The translations under genes were made by a program, and so were the position numbers. Shown here piece after piece: positions 34,030 through 44,400 of a stretch of DNA of 45,314 bases. The stretch is from Methanobacteriota archaeon (lineage in GTDB: Archaea > Thermoplasmatota > Poseidoniia > Poseidoniales > Poseidoniaceae), in contig PSPT01000024.1 in NCBI GenBank assembly GCA_004195635.1, forward strand, positions 1 through 45,314. The letters are read 5' to 3'. A model generated the notes under the pieces. That model was not told where the DNA came from. It made no database searches and was given only the letters and a program-made list of their open reading frames with translations. Within the stretch, counting starts at the first letter, position 1. Every line of letters begins with the position of its first letter.

Positions 34030-35577
34030 ATGCGTTTGACCTTCGCCCTTGTCCTCCTTCTATTGATTGCTCCTTTCGTGTCAGTGAACATTTGGGCTCA
34101 AGGAAGCCCAACTCCCAATGCGGATATTCAATGCCAAGAAATAATGGAAATCGCTGATTCGCTTGTGGTGGACTCCGGAGGCAACCTTACCTGCACTATA
34201 ACAAATCCCACCAACTATGTAGAAGATGTTGCGATTTCAATTCAAGGCAATGGCTCTGCGCCCCTCAATTATTCGGCCCCCGATAACGTCACAGTTTCGC
34301 CGCTAGGGGAGGTGGATTTTGATGTGATCTTCAATGGTACAACCCGCACGACGCGAGCATCAACAATGTGGGAAATTTCGGCCGTAGTTACTCATGCAAA
34401 TGGAGTGGCAAACCCTACTCCAGTAGTAAAGACGGTAACTGTGCAAGTCAAGCAGGGATACTATTTGGAAAATGGTTGTACAACAAGAGCTGAATCTAAT
34501 GAAAGTCATATTCGAATGGATATAGCGTATGTGACTGCTGATGGATCTAATTCCACAGAAAATCTAATTGATTTCGAATTGAACTATGATGAAGCCCCCA
34601 TCCATGCGCAAAATTTCGCCCTACTTGCAGAAATGGGATGTTATGATGGAACTATATTCCACCGTGTTATAGATGGCTTCATGGTTCAAGGCGGGGATTT
34701 CACCAATGGAGATGGAACCGGCGGACATGCTGCGAGTTGGCAAGGTTATTGTAATGGGGTAGTTGAATCATCTTCTTCAAACTGCTCTAAAACTTCGTGG
34801 ACAATTCCCGATGAAGCGTATAACGGCCTTATCCATACCCCATATGCCCTTTCAATGGCAAAAACAAACGCACCACATACGGGCGGTTCTCAATTCTTTA
34901 TCGTTGACGGCGGTTCTTCTCCATCACACCTTGATGGAGTGCATACTGTGTTCGGCCACGTTGTGAACGGAACCGAAGTTGTTGATTCAATCAGTCAAGT
35001 TTCAGTTGATGGTTGGGGTGATGTCCCTAATAATGCGGTAACAATTATCTCTGCCTACCCGTTCGATTTAGACTCTGATGGTGATGGGGTGATTGATGAT
35101 GATGATGAGTTTCCAAATGACGAGAATGAGACTACAGACTCTGACGGTGATGGAGTAGGTGACAACGCCGATACCTTCCCCGAAGACGAGAATGAGACTG
35201 CAGACTCTGACGGAGATGGAGTGGGTGACAACGCCGATGACTTTCCCGATGATGAGAATGAGACTACTGATTCAGATGGTGATGGGGTCGGAAATAATAG
35301 CGATGCATTTCCTGAAGATGCAAATGAAACAGCAGATAGTGATGGAGATGGTGTAGGTGATAACGCAGACATCAAACCAGAAGACCCTGAGGTCTCGGTT
35401 GAGGATGATCTACAAACAGAAAAACAAAGTGTACTTAGTGATTCACTTCTTTGGGGTATTGTCGGAGCAATGGTATTCTTGGGATTATGCTTCCTTGTGA
35501 TGGCGGTATCAACGAGAAGAAAAAAGACACCTGATTCTCCATTTGATGCTACTGATAGCATTTGGAATGAAAATTGA
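34030..35577 (+). CDS. Secreted membrane-anchored cyclophilin with calcium-type repeats
   Basis: 515 aa. A signal peptide (about 1-23, LTFALVLLLLIAPFVSV) precedes a ~120-residue Ig-like domain (LTCTITNPTNYVEDVAI). The cyclophilin domain (about 165-345) follows, a peptidyl-prolyl isomerase. It retains the key Arg, Phe, Met and Gln in FHRVIDGFMVQGGDF, the SQFFIV strand and LDGVHTVFG with its catalytic-site His. Next are about five thrombospondin-3/calcium-type repeats (DSDGDGVGDNADTFP, about 345-450). A C-terminal helix (about 460-483, LLWGIVGAMVFLGLCFLVMAV) and a short basic cytoplasmic end follow. Cyclophilins are usually cytoplasmic in archaea, so this form should help fold or modify proteins outside the membrane. 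An internal insert with two Cys (GYCNGVVESSSSNCSK) may make a disulfide. Confidence 0.92.
   Translation: MRLTFALVLLLLIAPFVSVNIWAQGSPTPNADIQCQEIMEIADSLVVDSGGNLTCTITNPTNYVEDVAISIQGNGSAPLNYSAPDNVTVSPLGEVDFDVIFNGTTRTTRASTMWEISAVVTHANGVANPTPVVKTVTVQVKQGYYLENGCTTRAESNESHIRMDIAYVTADGSNSTENLIDFELNYDEAPIHAQNFALLAEMGCYDGTIFHRVIDGFMVQGGDFTNGDGTGGHAASWQGYCNGVVESSSSNCSKTSWTIPDEAYNGLIHTPYALSMAKTNAPHTGGSQFFIVDGGSSPSHLDGVHTVFGHVVNGTEVVDSISQVSVDGWGDVPNNAVTIISAYPFDLDSDGDGVIDDDDEFPNDENETTDSDGDGVGDNADTFPEDENETADSDGDGVGDNADDFPDDENETTDSDGDGVGNNSDAFPEDANETADSDGDGVGDNADIKPEDPEVSVEDDLQTEKQSVLSDSLLWGIVGAMVFLGLCFLVMAVSTRRKKTPDSPFDATDSIWNEN
35075..35390 (+). repeat. Thrombospondin-3-like DxDxDG coding repeats
   Basis: About five copies of a ~66-base unit encode DSDGDGVGDNADxFPxDENETx. 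Codons differ between copies, so the repetition is old at DNA level and retained at protein level. The acidic side chains are calcium-ligand spaced. Confidence 0.8.
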
Positions 35578-35695
35578 CGTCACCCAATCTTCTCGGAAAC
35601 ATTGTTTTGGAGGCTTTTGGGTCTGTGATAAAAAAAGTAGTACGTCCTATTGATGAACGCCCTCTCATTCTGAATGATGGGCAAATGAGGCCAAA
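35578..35695. other. Convergent gap between cyclophilin and mutS-family gene
   Basis: 118 bases between convergent stops. An A-run (GATAAAAAAAG, around 35627) would be a U-run for minus-strand transcripts from the MutS-family gene. TTGTTTTGGAGGCTTTTGGG is a T-rich stretch for the plus strand. No strong hairpin seen. Confidence 0.35.
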
Positions 35696-37888
35696 TTAGG
35701 CCGTCACGGATGCTAATGAAGTGGTTGGAGAATTAGAGTCGGCTTCGTCTGAGAAACCAGCAAGAATATCCGCGAATAGAGATTGTGCATCACCCTCACA
35801 TTGTTGTACTAAACGACGAACAATTAGTTCGGGAGTTGAGCGAGCCAGATGATTTCTTCGCGGTGTGCGGTCAACGATTAGGTCCAAATTTTCATCGAGT
35901 CCACGGGCTTCAATTCCATCAATTCGTAGTTTACGCCCACTTGCCTTGAGAAGTTGAGGGGCGAGGTGAGTTACAGTTAGCATGCAGATATCGGGGTGGT
36001 CTATTGCTGCACCAAACATTCCCGCAAGTATTCTTGCGGCAGCGCCAGGTTCGGTTATTGCTTCAAGTTCATCAGCGAGAACCAATCTCTTTCCAGGAGT
36101 AGTAAGAACTTCGGCTAACTTACGCAAAGTTTGTTCAAGTGCGCCTGCTGATTGAGTCCCAGATGCTTTTGCGATGATGTGTAATTTCTCAATGTGCCCT
36201 ACGCATGCTGCCTTTGCTGGAACCGGCAAACCCATGTGAGCAAGAATTGTAATTTGCGCAAGCATTTCCAATAGAGTAGTTTTTCCGCCAGAATTTGCAC
36301 CAGTTAGTAAGGCAACACTCTGCCTGTCTCCCTTCAGTTTTGCCGCCTCGCCAATGCCATATGTTACGGGGTCGGGATTGAAGCCAAGTAATAGATGTCG
36401 GCCTTTGTCAACCCATACTCCGGACTTTACCATTTTGGGCATGATACATTCTTCTTTTTGTGCCCAATCTGCAATTGTCAACCACGCATCAACTTCAATT
36501 AATGAGCGGATTGCAGAATCACATGCTGATATCAATGGGGTGAGATTTCGGGCAAGACGCAAAGTAGTTTGTGTGCGATCTAATTCTAGGCGTTCGTCTA
36601 TTTCAATTTCCACTTTTTCGAGTGCTGAACGGTCCAATTTTGGTGGCCATGCTGATGAGAAGATGCCTCGCGGTAAGTTTATTCCGGCTTGCCCGAGGAA
36701 TGTGGATAAGTCATTATTTGCCTCGGTGATGGCTGAATCAATTACTTCTTCAGTTGCTGAAGCAATGCGTCGTTGCAGAAGGTTTGCATCGGCCAACATA
36801 TCGAGCATGTCGCTGCCTTGCAGTGATAGTTGTGCTCCTGCCATTTCCTCGCTCACAGTAGTTTGAACTTCACTTTCAATTTGTTTTGCTACCTTCCATA
36901 GTTCATCCTTTACCATCTGTAGGGCTTCGGAATTTTCCCCTTTATCTCCCAATTCCCCTAACACACTTGCAAGGGTTTTCAAATCAATTACCGCCTCGGT
37001 AATTGCTTCAGCAGTAGGGACGTTTTTTGGCAATACAATAGAACGAATAGAGGAAAGTGATTGTAATGCTTTGAGATTATGCTTGGCCCAAGCGATAGTT
37101 CGCTCTGGAAGAACGAGTCCCAAAGGGGCATTGGCTGCAACAATATTCCAATTATCCGGAGTTTTGCCCTTTGGACCACCCTCGCCAACCCAAGTTACTT
37201 CGCTAAATACGGTGTAATCTTTCCAAGTCTCAGAAGAACTAATTCTTAGAACTCGGCACCATTTTTTTAGCGGTGAAAGGCGTTCTGCGACCTTATCATC
37301 GGCACAAACTACAACGCGCTCACAGCGCATTTGTGGCCAAGACAAGCGTGAAATACCGCCAAGTGATTCTCTCAACTCTGTTGCAGTTTCACCGTGTGAA
37401 GAAGTTAGTTCCATTGCATTTGCAATCAAGACTCTGCGTGAGTTTAATTCGGCTACGCGACTTAGAGAATAAGGCATTAGCAATTTTAGACGATTGGATG
37501 TAGCCTTGCTGCGGGCGTTTTTTGCTAATTCTTCAATCAATTTGTGATGGATTTTCTCCGCTTCAGATGTTGCCAGAAATGGGCCGACGCCTTCTTTCTT
37601 CCCAATACCTTCTGTACTACCACACGCTACACTTTCAATTCCACTTTCACCTCTAACTCCAGTGGCGTCTTTTGAAGAAAGTTGCCAACCTGAACTGGCA
37701 AAATCCCTGCATAGGCTCAGGGCACGATTGCCTGAAAGGCCGTCAACTTCGGCTAACCTTTCAATATCTCCAACCCGTAATGCATCCCATACATCTTCAG
37801 CCTGACCCAAACAAGTAATCATTCGTTCGGCGAGGCTTGAACCAACACCCGGTAAATCAGTCAATAGCATCCCATCTACTTTGCTCAT
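35696..37888 (-). CDS. HhH-MutS family ATPase (archaeal MutS-like, no Smr domain)
   Basis: 730 aa. Residues ~1-65 carry tandem helix-hairpin-helix motifs (LTDLPGVGSSLAERM and LAEVDGLSGNRALSL), which bind DNA. A MutS core follows with long coiled lever helices (about 270-450). The ATPase domain has Walker A GANSGGKTTLLEML at about residue 530, Walker B-like RLVLADELEAITEP and the TVTHLAPQLL histidine element. The mismatch-recognition domain of MutS1 and the C-terminal Smr nuclease of MutS2 are both absent. Family knowledge: HhH-bearing archaeal MutS homologues are linked to binding of branched DNA. Role in repair or recombination is likely, exact substrate open. Start ATG 37888 has no close SD. 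Confidence 0.85.
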   Translation of the reverse strand: MSKVDGMLLTDLPGVGSSLAERMITCLGQAEDVWDALRVGDIERLAEVDGLSGNRALSLCRDFASSGWQLSSKDATGVRGESGIESVACGSTEGIGKKEGVGPFLATSEAEKIHHKLIEELAKNARSKATSNRLKLLMPYSLSRVAELNSRRVLIANAMELTSSHGETATELRESLGGISRLSWPQMRCERVVVCADDKVAERLSPLKKWCRVLRISSSETWKDYTVFSEVTWVGEGGPKGKTPDNWNIVAANAPLGLVLPERTIAWAKHNLKALQSLSSIRSIVLPKNVPTAEAITEAVIDLKTLASVLGELGDKGENSEALQMVKDELWKVAKQIESEVQTTVSEEMAGAQLSLQGSDMLDMLADANLLQRRIASATEEVIDSAITEANNDLSTFLGQAGINLPRGIFSSAWPPKLDRSALEKVEIEIDERLELDRTQTTLRLARNLTPLISACDSAIRSLIEVDAWLTIADWAQKEECIMPKMVKSGVWVDKGRHLLLGFNPDPVTYGIGEAAKLKGDRQSVALLTGANSGGKTTLLEMLAQITILAHMGLPVPAKAACVGHIEKLHIIAKASGTQSAGALEQTLRKLAEVLTTPGKRLVLADELEAITEPGAAARILAGMFGAAIDHPDICMLTVTHLAPQLLKASGRKLRIDGIEARGLDENLDLIVDRTPRRNHLARSTPELIVRRLVQQCEGDAQSLFADILAGFSDEADSNSPTTSLASVTA

Positions 37889-37979
37889 ATAGCAAAAATC
37901 TTGGCCAACAGAATATAGGCATTTCCCACACCCTTGGCTTCAGATTCACTTTACACCTGTCTGTTGAGGTGAGGGTTGG

Positions 37980-39470
37980 TTAAGCCTGTGCAGGCCCATA
38001 GACCTCAGGAAGATACAGTTCTAATGCGAATAACGGGTCTGGGTCACTTGCATCGTGATATGCGATAAAGGCCCCACCATCATTCATTATTCCCATGCTT
38101 GCAAAATCAAACCTAATGTCATTGCCAGCACCACTTGTGGAGTCTAAATTACCAAGACCGAGGAAGGTCTTGGAATCGGGTTCCAGACTTTCACTAACAT
38201 CTCTAACATGCCAAGCCACATCAATGTCTGGACCCTCAGTGCTTTGATATCTAACATTCAAAACAAATAGATCGTGGACTCCATTTGAATGAAACTCCCA
38301 CTCCTCAATACCAGAAGCAGTATTAGATAAATTGTAAGATTGGTTAGTCCAATTTTCCCCGCCATCCATGGAATACATGTGAGTTAGGTGTGCATCTCCA
38401 TCTTTTATCACACAGTGCAGAGCAGTACTTGAGTCAAAGGAACAATACTCGCTTGGTAAACTATTTCCTTCCGCAGTTGTTGCCCGATACCAATCAAGGC
38501 TCGTGTCTAGGAAAGCATCTCCACCATCGTCAAAGAAACTCGGGAAGTATAGCCCACCACTCGGAACAGGGAATGCGCGCATCTCTTTGTGCGGCTTGGT
38601 GAAATCCCATTCTGGTCCGAGTTCATCAAAGTTCAAGTCAACTACTACTTCGTCAATATTGGCGTTTTTATCAGGGAATTCAAAATAATAGTAATTTAAT
38701 CCGTCAACTGAAATCTGTCCGCCGCGATTACTACTTTGATGCCAAAAGTTGGAAATGACTAAACTTGCCCATTCGCCATTACCTATGTTTGATGAGATTG
38801 GACCTACTACTTCTACTTGCCAAGAGCGGTCATAAAATGGTTCAGTCAGGCGATTATAGCACCATCCCCATTGTTCATCGTCTGCATCGTAAAGGAATGC
38901 GTAAAATTGATCTCCACCGCTTGTCGAAGGATAAGGGAACCATCCCATTGAAATTATATCTCCGGTAGTGGTTTGCACAATACTACCTTCGCCTAATCCT
39001 TCTTGGCCTGGCACAGTAAGTTTTGGAGTTCGGCAACCGAGTTGAGTCACAATAGTGGGTTTCCAATCCTGCCATGTATGTCCTCTATCCTCAGACCATG
39101 TAGGATATTCTCCGCCGAAGTTCATCAACCAGCCTTCCTTGGTTGCAGCCAAATAATGCTCACAACAATTTCCTCCTTGCTCGGCGGTAAATTCTGCCCA
39201 AAAAGCATCTCCCTCTACAGTTCGATTGAGCCAGAGTTCTGAATCTTCATCCCAAACGCCATTCTCGGCCCAATTTTGTGTCACATTGAATGCCTTGGGT
39301 TGCATGTGGTTTATGGGGTCGTCAATATATTGAAATCCCTCATCCCAACTGAAAAGAGCATCATTATTCTTGCCTCCTCCACCGTTGCCAAAACAACCAG
39401 AAAGCACCATGCTGAACACTATTAAAAGTGAAAAAACAAGCCTTGTTGGGCTTGAGCAAAGAGGGCGCAT
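37980..39470 (-). CDS. Lipoprotein with BNR/propeller-like repeats
   Basis: 496 aa. The N-terminus LVFSLLIVFSMVLSGCFGNGGGG is a signal peptide with lipobox LSGC, followed by a Gly linker. The body has repeated 'WSEDRGHTWQDW', 'YSMDGGENWTNQSY' and similar Ser/Asp-x-Asp-Gly-x-x-Trp phrases typical of BNR/Asp-box beta-propellers (sialidase-like folds). It is Trp/Tyr-rich. No catalytic set of a sialidase is evident. The start at 39470 is chosen because it puts the signal peptide at the N-terminus. An ORF extension to 39539 adds 23 residues that overlap the upstream gene. It lies 62 bases after the hydrolase lipoprotein gene, with which it shares a CFG after-lipobox sequence. Probable surface binding protein or sugar/peptide-related protein. 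Confidence 0.78.
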   Translation of the reverse strand: MRPLCSSPTRLVFSLLIVFSMVLSGCFGNGGGGKNNDALFSWDEGFQYIDDPINHMQPKAFNVTQNWAENGVWDEDSELWLNRTVEGDAFWAEFTAEQGGNCCEHYLAATKEGWLMNFGGEYPTWSEDRGHTWQDWKPTIVTQLGCRTPKLTVPGQEGLGEGSIVQTTTGDIISMGWFPYPSTSGGDQFYAFLYDADDEQWGWCYNRLTEPFYDRSWQVEVVGPISSNIGNGEWASLVISNFWHQSSNRGGQISVDGLNYYYFEFPDKNANIDEVVVDLNFDELGPEWDFTKPHKEMRAFPVPSGGLYFPSFFDDGGDAFLDTSLDWYRATTAEGNSLPSEYCSFDSSTALHCVIKDGDAHLTHMYSMDGGENWTNQSYNLSNTASGIEEWEFHSNGVHDLFVLNVRYQSTEGPDIDVAWHVRDVSESLEPDSKTFLGLGNLDSTSGAGNDIRFDFASMGIMNDGGAFIAYHDASDPDPLFALELYLPEVYGPAQA

Positions 39471-39532
39471 GGACGATGGCAACAGTCGATTGCTTTTCAG
39501 CCCCTCGCTTGAGTGACTGAAACTAGATTGAG

Positions 39533-41353
39533 CTAGCAATTACGATTGCCTTCAACTTCGTCATAGGTGTGCATGGGCGCTTGGAATAGATCTTCACATG
39601 AACGTTCAATGATTGGAATTGTAAAAACGCTGGAGTCGGAGAGGTCAAGACTAATCGTTCCAGCAGCGGCAGGGCTTGGCACATAATCCTCACCGGTTTG
39701 CAATATCGTAAGTTGTATCTGATGCCCTGCCGGAACAACCACATCCATTGGGAAGAATTCCATTAACGCAGTTACTTGAACGCCCGGCAACAAGACCTGC
39801 CCATCACGACCACCGGCATGGAATCTTAGATCCATTACCGCATGACCCAAGTGCATCCCAGTCTCTGCATCTGTCATCTCAACAAAAATATGACCGGCGT
39901 TTATGGTAAGAGGTGTTGCCCCAATATGCAAAGTCGGCAAGCCAGCAATACGGGTGTCATTTTCCCAAGCGGGAAGTAAAAATTCAATTCTTTGTCCAAC
40001 GCCCATTTGCGTCCCACCTGCCACTTGTTCCATATCGCCTTGAAGGCCAAAAGCAGTGAAATTGGTATCCTCTGAAGGCCAAGTTGATTCTACTCTCCAT
40101 CCACCAATGTTATCCTGTATTTCCACGTGCAATTCCGGTTGAGTTCCTTCATTCTTCAAATACCAAGTGAACCAATGTAACATTTCATCAGCCCAATCCC
40201 ACCTAAGTGTGTAGGGATAGGCCTCCTGACCTTTACCAACAGGTAAGGAAGCATGACCGCTTGAGCGGTCAGGGTAATCATGTGCCCATTGACCGGCTAA
40301 AGTTTTGATTTCAATTCCCGCCTCTTCCATCAATTGATGAGTAGGGAAAGCCATATGCGGGTCAACATTCCAATCCTGCATGCCTTGGATAATGTAAATT
40401 GAACCATTGTAATTCTCAGCAACTCTGTCAAGGAAACTACGTTCAGTCCAATATGAATTTCCGGCATAATCAACCATATCTCCGGTTAAATATGCGGCTG
40501 GACCATTCACATAACCTTCCAAATAACCCTCACACAAATTTTGTGCATCAGTTGCTTCTCCATCAATTCCAAATGAGCCATAAACTCCATTGTGCATTAT
40601 TGCCCCACGGGCTTCCATGCTACCATTCTTCCACATTAAATCATGAACTCCGATTAGGCCTGACATTGGGACAATTGTCGCTAGGTATTCATTCACAAAA
40701 GTTGCCGCCTGCCAAGGGGTTGAGCCGTCATATGATTTACCAATAATTCCTACTTTGCCATTAGCCCAGCCTTGAGTTCCTAACCATGTGACTGCTGCAT
40801 CAATACCGCGTTGTTCGTCAGTTCCCATCAAATCCATACAGTGATTAGAGTCACCAGTCCCAAATACACTAACTTGAGCAACTGCGAAGCCATGAGGAAC
40901 ATAATTTTCTATTAAGAAACGACCTAAACGGTCGGCCGGAGTCAAAGCATCAACATCTCCATCATCATAGTAAGGACCAACTTCGGCAATTACCGGCACT
41001 TGACATTCGGCTGGAATTTCGCTTAATTCCCAATCACATCCTTCAATCACCGGTAGCCACAAACCAAGGTGTACCGCAGCATCTCCTGTTATTCCAGCAC
41101 CGCCGTCAGCGGCGGTGATGGTTGGAACATCGACAAAAATTGAGCGAACTTCATCAATCCCATTTGTTCCATTGACCGAAACGCGACTGAAAACATCGCT
41201 ATCATCGTATATCATTTCACTTCGCTGCCAAACCGGCGGATACCAAGAATCATCATCTGCAACAGGGGCGGAGGTGGCTTTATCCTGACCGAAACATCCG
41301 GCAAAAACACTGGGCAAAAGTACCAGCATTAGGAGGAGAGGACGGGGTCGCAC
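39533..41353 (-). CDS. Lipoprotein alpha/beta-hydrolase, CocE/X-Pro dipeptidyl-peptidase type
   Basis: 606 aa. Signal peptide [15 protein letters not shown] with a lipobox, start GTG 41353 (the in-frame ATG at 41329 would shorten the signal). An alpha/beta-hydrolase domain follows with nucleophile elbow GKSYDGS at about residue 204. A candidate acid is in GMQDWNVD near 328, and a candidate histidine is in GQWAHDYP near 356. The C-terminal ~200 residues form the jelly-roll PepX_C domain ([25 protein letters not shown]). These enzymes hydrolyse X-Pro peptides or esters. Extracellular anchoring suggests scavenging of peptides. It is divergent from the amidohydrolase gene. Confidence 0.88.
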   Translation of the reverse strand: MRPRPLLLMLVLLPSVFAGCFGQDKATSAPVADDDSWYPPVWQRSEMIYDDSDVFSRVSVNGTNGIDEVRSIFVDVPTITAADGGAGITGDAAVHLGLWLPVIEGCDWELSEIPAECQVPVIAEVGPYYDDGDVDALTPADRLGRFLIENYVPHGFAVAQVSVFGTGDSNHCMDLMGTDEQRGIDAAVTWLGTQGWANGKVGIIGKSYDGSTPWQAATFVNEYLATIVPMSGLIGVHDLMWKNGSMEARGAIMHNGVYGSFGIDGEATDAQNLCEGYLEGYVNGPAAYLTGDMVDYAGNSYWTERSFLDRVAENYNGSIYIIQGMQDWNVDPHMAFPTHQLMEEAGIEIKTLAGQWAHDYPDRSSGHASLPVGKGQEAYPYTLRWDWADEMLHWFTWYLKNEGTQPELHVEIQDNIGGWRVESTWPSEDTNFTAFGLQGDMEQVAGGTQMGVGQRIEFLLPAWENDTRIAGLPTLHIGATPLTINAGHIFVEMTDAETGMHLGHAVMDLRFHAGGRDGQVLLPGVQVTALMEFFPMDVVVPAGHQIQLTILQTGEDYVPSPAAAGTISLDLSDSSVFTIPIIERSCEDLFQAPMHTYDEVEGNRNC

Positions 41354-41387
41354 AACAATTGCGGCGAGCCCATGCTTTTTGAATCAA

Positions 41388-41402
41388 CGGTTATATTGTA
41401 TT
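41388..41402. promoter_or_regulatory. Shared A/T-rich TATA-like element, divergent promoter
   Basis: GGTTATATTGTATTTAG in the 78-base gap between divergent genes. On the plus strand TTATATTG is ~41 bases before ATG 41432; on the minus strand ACAATATAACC is ~38 bases before GTG 41353. One A/T core may serve both directions. Confidence 0.4.
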
Positions 41403-41431
41403 TAGCAACAAAATGAGCAAGCGGTATAACT

Positions 41432-44400
41432 ATGACACCAATGCCACACCCCATACCAATGACTGCTGCTTCAAGGGCACTTACCTTAGCCACTATTTTC
41501 TTCTTATCAAGCCTTGCTGGATTGACAGGATTTACTGAAATAATACCAAATACTTCGGCTGAAGATTCAGGAAGTTGGCCACCAAACCATATTGTGATTT
41601 CAGAGATTTTAGTGTCGGCCTCGAGTGCTGATTTCAACGGGACAGACTGGAATGAAGATGGAGACATTGGCAGTTATTCGGACCAATTTATTGAAATTTG
41701 GAATCCTACAAATCAGACTTTTGATGTTAGTGAATGGTGGTTAGATGATATTGATGGTGGCGGTTCAGCGCCCTGCTCTGTAGGCTGGAATACTACCCTC
41801 GGACCCGACGAAAGATTGGTATTTTTCCGTTCCGACACCGATATTGAATTGGATTATTGGGATGGAGATACTGTAAATCTGAAAACTCCAGATGGAACCT
41901 TAATAGATTCAATTTCTTACATGGGTTCCGACTCTTGGTGGGACAATTCTTACATTCGCAATGCAAGTAATAATGGCGCACTATACAAGTTATCCCCCCC
42001 TACACCTGGGTGGGAAGAAGGCGCACAAAAACCTGTGACAAAAATTGATTTTGGTCGATGTTATACTCCACGTGACCAATATCACAACGGAGCCTATGTG
42101 CTGACCGGTAGAGTTGTCACAATGAATGACATCAACGATGTTTACAATAACGGTTCAATTCTCATCCGAGATGGTGAAATTGAAGCGGTATGGGCAACCG
42201 GAAGCCCACCTCTTGGCGTTAATCTAACCGATGTTCCAGTTCACCATACGAGTGGTACAATTTACCCTGGCTTAATTGACATGCACAATCATATGCACTA
42301 CAACACTGCACCCCTTTGGGAAATGGAATCTCACCTTTCTAATAATCAAAGAAGTGATTTTGATGGATATAATAATCGTTACGAATGGAAAAATCACCCC
42401 GATTACTCAAACGAAGTTACTCGTGTGAAAACTGCAATTCATTCAGGTCCTTATTGGAATATGGAAACTCAAGCGATGAAGTATGTAGAAATGAAGGAAG
42501 TTGTTGGCGGAACTACTGCTGCTCAAGGAGGACCTTCTACTGGTGATGCAAGTTTTGATTCCATTTTGTTGCGAAATATTGAATATTGGAATTGGGGTAA
42601 GGATGAGATTCATACTAAAGTTACTGAACTTGAATCTGATTATATCGGCAATCATATCAAAACCGGTAACTCATCAGGTGAATTAGATGCTTGGTTCCTT
42701 CATTTGGGTGAAGGAGTAGATGAATCTAGTCGGGCTGAATTTGACATTTTAACTCAGAATGATCTGTTGGTTGGCGAGTTAATCGTAATTCATGGAACTG
42801 GGCTTGGACAACCTGAATTTTCTGCCATGGGAGATGTAGGTGCAAGTTTGGTTTGGTCACCCCTTTCTAACCTACTTCTATATGGTGATACTACAGATGT
42901 TGCTACTGCAAAAGAAGAGGGAGTGAACATCGTAATTTCTCCTGACTGGAGCCCTTCAGGAGCCAAGTCTCCTCTGCATGAATTGAAAATTGCTGATTAT
43001 TGGGATGAGCAAATGCTTGGAGATGTATTTAGCAATTATGAAATGGTTGAAATGGTTACTTCAAATTCAGCAAATGCAATGAAGTGGGATGAACATGTTG
43101 GCCGCATCAACCCTGGTATGGCAGCGGATTTACTAGTCACCACTTCTTTTAATGAAGACCCATATCGCAACTTGATTGATGCGGTAGACCCTGATGTCAA
43201 ATTAACTATCATGGGCGGATTACCACTCTTCGGTGACACCGACTTGATGACCGCACTAAATGGAGATGACTGGGAGGAAGTAACAATTCCAGCACCATCT
43301 TGGTCTAGCCAAGACGATTGGACAAAGGGGATTGATGTGACTTTCCTCGGAGTTAGCGAAGGTGCACAATCATGGGAATCAATAGTTGATGATTTGACAA
43401 TGGCAATGCGCTTCAACCGCACAGAAATGTGGGACTATTTTGGAGATTCCTTTGATAATTATTCTGACTTTTCAGACATGTTCGTTACCGGCTCATACGG
43501 ATCTCTTGATGCAGTACCTCTTGACCCAATATTTACCATGGGTGATGACCGATATTTCCGTGTTATTTCCGGTTCTGTCTCGGCAAATAACCAATTAAGT
43601 TGGTCCAATCTTGAAACAATGTGGTACAATGGTCAAGACAGAATAGAACTTGACTGGCCAGCAGGAACTCCATTCTATTATTCACCAAATGGTGGAGTAA
43701 GTGGCGGCAGTGGAGTAGGAGATGGAGTAGGTGGTGCGAGTTGGGATTGTCCCTTCAATACTCAACTTTGTGAAAACTCAGTAGTTGTTGAAAACTGCCC
43801 AACTAATGTTACCGACTGTGGAGCAGAAATCGTCGTCTATTGCAATCCTGATGGAGATGGAAGCAACGACTGTGTTGATTATATTGCTGAATGTTATTAT
43901 TCTTGGGCCTTTGCAGGTGATGATATTTTGTGCAATTATGTAATGCAAGAAATTGACGATTCCAAAGTGATTTGTCCATTCGGGGATGAAACACTCTGTG
44001 GGCATATAGAGCAGAACTGTCCAAATGTTGGCACTGCAAATATGAAAACTTGTGCTGAGCCAATAACCGAATACTGTGCCAATGCTAGTGCTGATTCGGG
44101 ATGTCTAGAATTAACTGATATCTGTGATGCACCGACACCGAGTGAATACCAGATTTTCTGTGCTTCATTTGCTCAAGATAACACTACTGGTGGAGGAGAT
44201 GAACGCTTGCCGCTTCCTTGTAATCCTGGGTCAACTGTGTTGCCTGATGATGTTAACTGCGACCAGTGTGTTTGTCAAGCAGACCATACTTGGTTATGCG
44301 ATGACGGCGGTTGTGATCAAACAAACGGAGTTGAAGATGCTGATGAAAAATCGTCATTTAATGGAACAACAATTGGATTCGGATTGATTATTACATTGGT

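Noticed and set aside
35055-35561. 168-aa Ser/Pro-rich minus-strand frame
   Set aside because: Shadow of the TSP3 repeats of the cyclophilin gene.
41329-41667. 112-aa minus-strand reading frame upstream of the CocE-type gene
   Set aside because: Lies antisense to the signal-peptide region of the amidohydrolase and overlaps the divergent promoter region; no SD or domain.
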